DNA of 64,000 nt from contig NZ_BOQL01000086.1 in the NCBI RefSeq assembly GCF_018332655.1, forward strand, positions 1-64,000. The letters are read 5' to 3'. Below, one piece after another: positions 61,615 to 64,000 of the stretch. Position 1 is the first letter of the stretch; every line of letters begins with the position of its first letter. Below the pieces are notes generated by a model. That model saw nothing but the letters and a program-made list of their open reading frames with translations, had not been told where the DNA came from and did no database searches. Origin of the DNA: Actinoplanes auranticolor. GTDB taxonomy: Bacteria; Actinomycetota; Actinomycetes; Mycobacteriales; Micromonosporaceae. The translations under genes and the position numbers were made by a program.

Positions 61615-62484
61615 TCAGCCGATCGAGTCGAGGCGGAAGACGCCCTGCTCGCCCGGCACGACGACGATGTGGTCATCGACGTCCTTACCCGTACCGATGC
61701 GCAGCGACACGCCGGCCGCGACCCGGCGGGTGAGCAGCTTGCGCAGGCCGCCGCGGCGCAGCGTGGCCCGGCCGGGCCGGGCGGCCCGGCGCATCCGCGC
61801 GGCCTGCTCGCGCACGGCGGCCTCGATGGCCGGGAAGTCCATGTGGACAGCGCGGTTCTCGGCCGAGCCGAGGTACTCGAACGGCCCGGAGCCGGCCAGC
61901 GTCCGCATCGGCACGCCGATCGTCGTGAGGTTGCGGTACGCGCCCTTGTCGAGCATCGACACCGCGTGCCGTACACCGTGGCGCCGGCCCAGGACCAGGA
62001 AGGTCCGGTAGATCATGGTGCTGACCAGCAGAGCCGACCGGCGTCCGCGGTACTGCGGCAGCACCGCGAGGGTGGCGCAGTCCCACACCTTCTCACCGTT
62101 CATGCCGTGCGCGGCGAGGATGGTGGCGACGTCCGCGCCGACGTGCGGCGGGGCGTCGTCGACGGTCTTGACCCCGGCGCCGTGGCTCTCGATCATCCGG
62201 GCCACGCCGGCCGGTACGCCCCGCTTGCGATCGATGACCACGAAGAACAGGCTGCGCGCCTCGTACGGTCCGTACTCGGCGGCCATCACCGCGGCGTCGT
62301 TGCCGAACGTCTCGGAGAAGACCTGCCGCTCCAGGGCCCGGCCGACTGCGGCCAGGTCGCTGTCCGGCCCGACGACCGCCGTCACGAACCGGCCGCCCGT
62401 GGGGTGCGCGGCCAGGAACGCCGCGGTGATGCGCCGCACGGCGGCCGGGTCGAGGTCGTAGCGGGCCGTGGTCGCAGGGCTCAT
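61615..62484 (-). CDS. GNAT-fold acyltransferase resembling acyl-homoserine-lactone synthases
   Basis: A 289-residue protein. The middle follows the LuxI / Acetyltransf_5 pattern: a conserved Arg with Val-Phe (ERQVFSETFG), an acidic/aromatic strand (AEYGPYEARSLFFVVID), GVARMIE where LuxI has GxxRLLP, a CATLAV strand corresponding to the SRFAV strand, and a helix/strand pair (YRGRRSALLVSTMIYR, HAVSMLDKGAYRNLTTIGV). LuxI enzymes join SAM and acyl-ACP. The similarity is remote and the product unknown; an ordinary GNAT cannot be excluded. The last 60 residues are Arg-rich. Its ATG lies 2 bases after the SpeD-like stop, indicating coupled translation. Confidence 0.65.
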   Translation of the reverse strand: MSPATTARYDLDPAAVRRITAAFLAAHPTGGRFVTAVVGPDSDLAAVGRALERQVFSETFGNDAAVMAAEYGPYEARSLFFVVIDRKRGVPAGVARMIESHGAGVKTVDDAPPHVGADVATILAAHGMNGEKVWDCATLAVLPQYRGRRSALLVSTMIYRTFLVLGRRHGVRHAVSMLDKGAYRNLTTIGVPMRTLAGSGPFEYLGSAENRAVHMDFPAIEAAVREQAARMRRAARPGRATLRRGGLRKLLTRRVAAGVSLRIGTGKDVDDHIVVVPGEQGVFRLDSIG

Positions 62485-62486
62485 GC

Positions 62487-62837
62487 TCAGAACTCCTTGG
62501 CGACGAGCTCGGTGGTCCGGAAGTACTCCTTGGTGAAGTCGATGACCGTCTGCGGGTCGAACGCCTTGCAGGTGTAGATGTCGACGCTGAAGAACGAGAT
62601 CGGGCGCTCCCACGAGTAGAAGTGTGCGCCGGAGGTCTCCCAGTGGATCCAGCCGGCCCAGCCGTACAGGTCGCTGACGTGGGTGACCGGCTCGATGATC
62701 GTGATCATGTCGGTGACGTCCGAGAGCTTCTTCAGATAGTCCTTGATGTGCTCGTCGGTGATCACGAACGTCGGGTACCCCTCGACGACCATGCGCTGGC
62801 GGGTGATGGTCGGGGCGAGGTCCTTGAAATCCAGCAT
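62487..62837 (-). CDS. SpeD-like (S-adenosylmethionine decarboxylase family) protein with altered active site
   Basis: A 116-residue protein whose whole length can be laid over short bacterial AdoMetDC (SpeD): RQRMVVEG (for GRHLVAEF), then GWAGWIHWETSGAHFYSWE and FFSVDIYTCKAFDP for the [20 protein letters not shown]...AIDLFTCG core. Ser69 matches the residue that becomes the pyruvoyl group and Cys90 the catalytic cysteine. The usual E-S-H triplet is T-S-G, and the processing His is Tyr74. It may therefore be a changed decarboxylase or a non-processing binding protein. Start ATG 62837 follows GGAAGG by 10 bases; a GTG at 62891 overlapping the upstream small frame's stop is possible. Confidence 0.65.
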   Translation of the reverse strand: MLDFKDLAPTITRQRMVVEGYPTFVITDEHIKDYLKKLSDVTDMITIIEPVTHVSDLYGWAGWIHWETSGAHFYSWERPISFFSVDIYTCKAFDPQTVIDFTKEYFRTTELVAKEF

Positions 62838-62887
62838 GTCTGCGGTGCCTTCCGGGTGCGGGGGGATCGGGAGCGGGGCGGTGCGGG

Positions 62888-63007
62888 TCACCACGAGGGA
62901 GCGGTGCTGGGCCGTGGCCGTAGGGGCGGCCGGGGAGTACGGCCCTTCACCGAAGGTGACCGCATGTCATCACCCTTAGTGGTGATCGGGGGTGCGGGGA
63001 GCGGCAT
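62888..63007 (-). CDS. Possible 39-residue peptide ahead of the SpeD-like gene
   Basis: A small frame begins MPLPAPPITTKGDDM and ends RPRPSTAPSW. AAGGA lies 6 bases before its ATG, an excellent ribosome site and better than those of the two enzyme genes. The peptide is Pro/Arg/Ser-rich with several Pro-Pro pairs. It could be a regulatory leader peptide, a precursor modified by the following enzymes, or chance. Its third positions are less G/C-rich (about 70%) than ordinary genes, which argues for caution. It lies directly downstream of the promoter listed next. Confidence 0.4.
   Translation of the reverse strand: MPLPAPPITTKGDDMRSPSVKGRTPRPPLRPRPSTAPSW
62969..62986. promoter_or_regulatory. 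Inverted repeat in the SpeD-like operon leader
   Basis: ATCACC and GGTGAT flank CTTAGT. It lies within the small peptide frame and about 130 bases before the SpeD-like start. It may be an operator or RNA hairpin. Confidence 0.35.
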
Positions 63008-63086
63008 GTCGGTTCCTTCGCGGTAACGATTGCGCAGCGTGTGGGGCTTTTGAGGGAGAAGCCGGACTCGCTCGCTTCTGTCACCA

Positions 63087-63114
63087 AATCTACCGCAGCG
63101 CTACGCAGAGTCAA
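63087..63114 (-). promoter_or_regulatory. Sigma70/HrdB-type promoter for the SpeD-like operon
   Basis: On the minus strand TTGACT (63109-63114), a 16-base spacer and TAGATT (63087-63092) closely match the actinobacterial housekeeping promoter. Transcription would start near 63080, giving about 70 bases before the small peptide frame and about 240 before the SpeD-like ATG. Confidence 0.65.
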
Positions 63115-63499
63115 CTGACCACTGAGCTGCGGTGCTGCTGGCCGAGCGGCCATCCCGGGCTGCCCGAATGAGCGGGGTCACGACACAGGGACCCCGACAG
63201 GTCTATCTCGGCTCACAGGATTCGCCCAGCAGCACCGAAGCGCCCGGCAACCGGACGGCGGGCGGAGGAGTCGGGCAGTGTGGCCTCACCAGCACAGATA
63301 GGCCGGAACACCCGATGTCCGAATAGTCGCAGTGGTACGGATCACTCGCAGCGTCGTCACTCTGCGCATTTTCCCGGGTGCAGCCTGGTTATATCTGGCG
63401 CCGCCCACCGCCGATACCACGCAGTGTAGTCAGTCAGCTGCTCATCATGACGCACCGTCCGGCACGTATCCGTGGTCCCCGCCGGCAAGAGACGGATCT

Positions 63500-63778
63500 G
63501 TCCAGGAACAGGAGCCCTCGGACGACGGACTGGCCCACGAGGGGGCCCACGGTGTCCTCACCGACGAAGAACCGGCGACAGTCAACGCCGCTTTCGGGGC
63601 GGTCATCGGCGACGTCCGCGAAATGCGGAAGCAAGGGCGGATGCGCGACCCGGCCGCCGGACCGCCCGGGTGCCGACCCATTCCTGGTCGTGCAGGCCGC
63701 TGCGCGCGGTACTGGCCGCCGGAGCACACGCAATCACCACCTCGACCGCGATCCGTGGTACCGGGTCCAGCAGTCGTG
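63500..63778 (+). pseudogene. Possible remnant of a small gene
   Basis: Between about 63505 and 63665 one frame reads DDGLAHEGAHGVLTDEEPAT and AAFGAVIGDVREMRKQGRM with gene-like G/C third positions, but it has no start codon with a ribosome site. After 63670 the gene-like signal seems to move to another frame (ADPFLVVQAAARGTG...DPWYRVQQS) that stops at 63778, 13 bases before a strong hairpin. This looks like a frameshifted small gene. No family is recognised. Confidence 0.3.
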
Positions 63779-63791
63779 AAGCGGAGACAAA

Positions 63792-63830
63792 CATGGCGGA
63801 GCCCGTCCTCGTGGGACGGGCTCCGCCATG
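63792..63830. terminator. Perfect 17-bp hairpin, bidirectional terminator
   Basis: CATGGCGGAGCCCGTCC and GGACGGGCTCCGCCATG pair perfectly around TCGTG. It is the longest perfect stem I noticed in the window. It probably ends transcription of the decayed frame before it and of anything entering from the right. Confidence 0.75.
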
Positions 63831-64000
63831 GACGGTCTCTCGGTACTGATCCGCCGTTGATGGTGGCGGGCCCCGGAGACCGGGCGTTATGCGATCGACG
63901 CTAGGCCAGGTCGATCTTGAGCGGTGAGCCGGGCCCGGTGTTCGTGACCCGCCTCTCATGCCGTCAGTAGACGAGCTCCGTCCGCAGATCATGAGCGCCG

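Larger units (their letters stand above)
63115..64000. other. End of window: no confident intact gene
   Basis: This 890-base stretch has mixed codon statistics on both strands. It holds one decayed-looking frame (63500-63778), a very stable hairpin (63792-63830), and little else I can support. On the minus strand just inside the end, a short frame ending TNTGPGSPLKIDLA with TAG near 63902 could be a protein tail, but its frame is closed within about 60 bases upstream. Confidence 0.5.

Noticed and set aside
61615..62484. True LuxI and classical AHL quorum sensing
   Set aside because: The similarity is remote, there is no LuxR-type AHL receptor beside it, and the chain is longer than LuxI; only a fold-level likeness is claimed.
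1..64000. Biosynthetic cluster, prophage, tRNA, rRNA or IS element
   Set aside because: I found no NRPS/PKS, phage structural genes, cloverleaf, rRNA motifs or transposase; gene content is ordinary chromosome with scattered scars.

Overview
This is high-GC actinobacterial DNA (coding regions near 70-75% G+C, GTG starts common, third codon positions almost all G/C). The gene set suggests a filamentous soil saprophyte, most likely Micromonosporaceae (Actinoplanes-like). This rests on secreted plant-polymer hydrolases, a CebR-type operator, ANTAR/SpoIIE phosphatases, STAS antagonists and tandem universal stress proteins. The species cannot be fixed from sequence alone. I see no rRNA, tRNA, CRISPR array, intact insertion sequence or prophage.

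Layout. (1) 1-9.5 kb is a secreted-hydrolase block: GH5-CBM2 cellulase with a perfect CebR box, Nudix hydrolase, a very large multidomain GH2 beta-galactosidase with its own inverted-repeat operator, a secreted alpha/beta hydrolase, and a cutinase/PET-hydrolase-type polyesterase. (2) 9.5-30 kb is housekeeping and signalling: DUF427 plus BKACE, an ANTAR-PAS-SpoIIE phosphatase, transglutaminase, orphan MazF, two c-di-GMP enzymes flanking gnd, a fused double histidine kinase with its LuxR-type regulator, pgm, a CopC-CopD fusion, STAS, YaaA and an FKBP. (3) 30-38 kb holds an MMPL transporter with a long low-complexity tail, a zinc-ribbon SDR, a divergent HxlR/NmrA pair, an AAC(3)-type acetyltransferase and a methyltransferase. 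(4) 38.2-42.6 kb is an operon of four secreted PL1 pectate lyases joined by start/stop overlaps; one has lost its catalytic-arginine segment. (5) 43-48 kb has an M23 peptidase, TetR/NTF2 pair, zinc alcohol dehydrogenase and a scarred stretch with a broken aldo/keto reductase, a truncated SnoaL-like gene and 20-bp tandem repeats at two sites. (6) 47.9-60.5 kb holds a SNF2-SWIM-DUF5990 operon, MFS, ArsR/SRPBCC, ATP-grasp/esterase, STAS, APC permease and USP. (7) 60.5-63.1 kb holds a Ser/Thr kinase preceded by a compact operon: promoter, possible 39-residue peptide, SpeD-like protein, and an acyltransferase resembling acyl-homoserine-lactone synthases.

How parts fit. Regions 1 and 4 are extracellular polysaccharide and polyester degradation, with operators at the cellulase and galactosidase. 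The region-7 operon is the best candidate for something undescribed: a SAM-decarboxylase homologue with altered processing residues sits 2 bp before a LuxI-like GNAT, a family that normally uses SAM. This suggests synthesis of an acylated small molecule. That function is inference.
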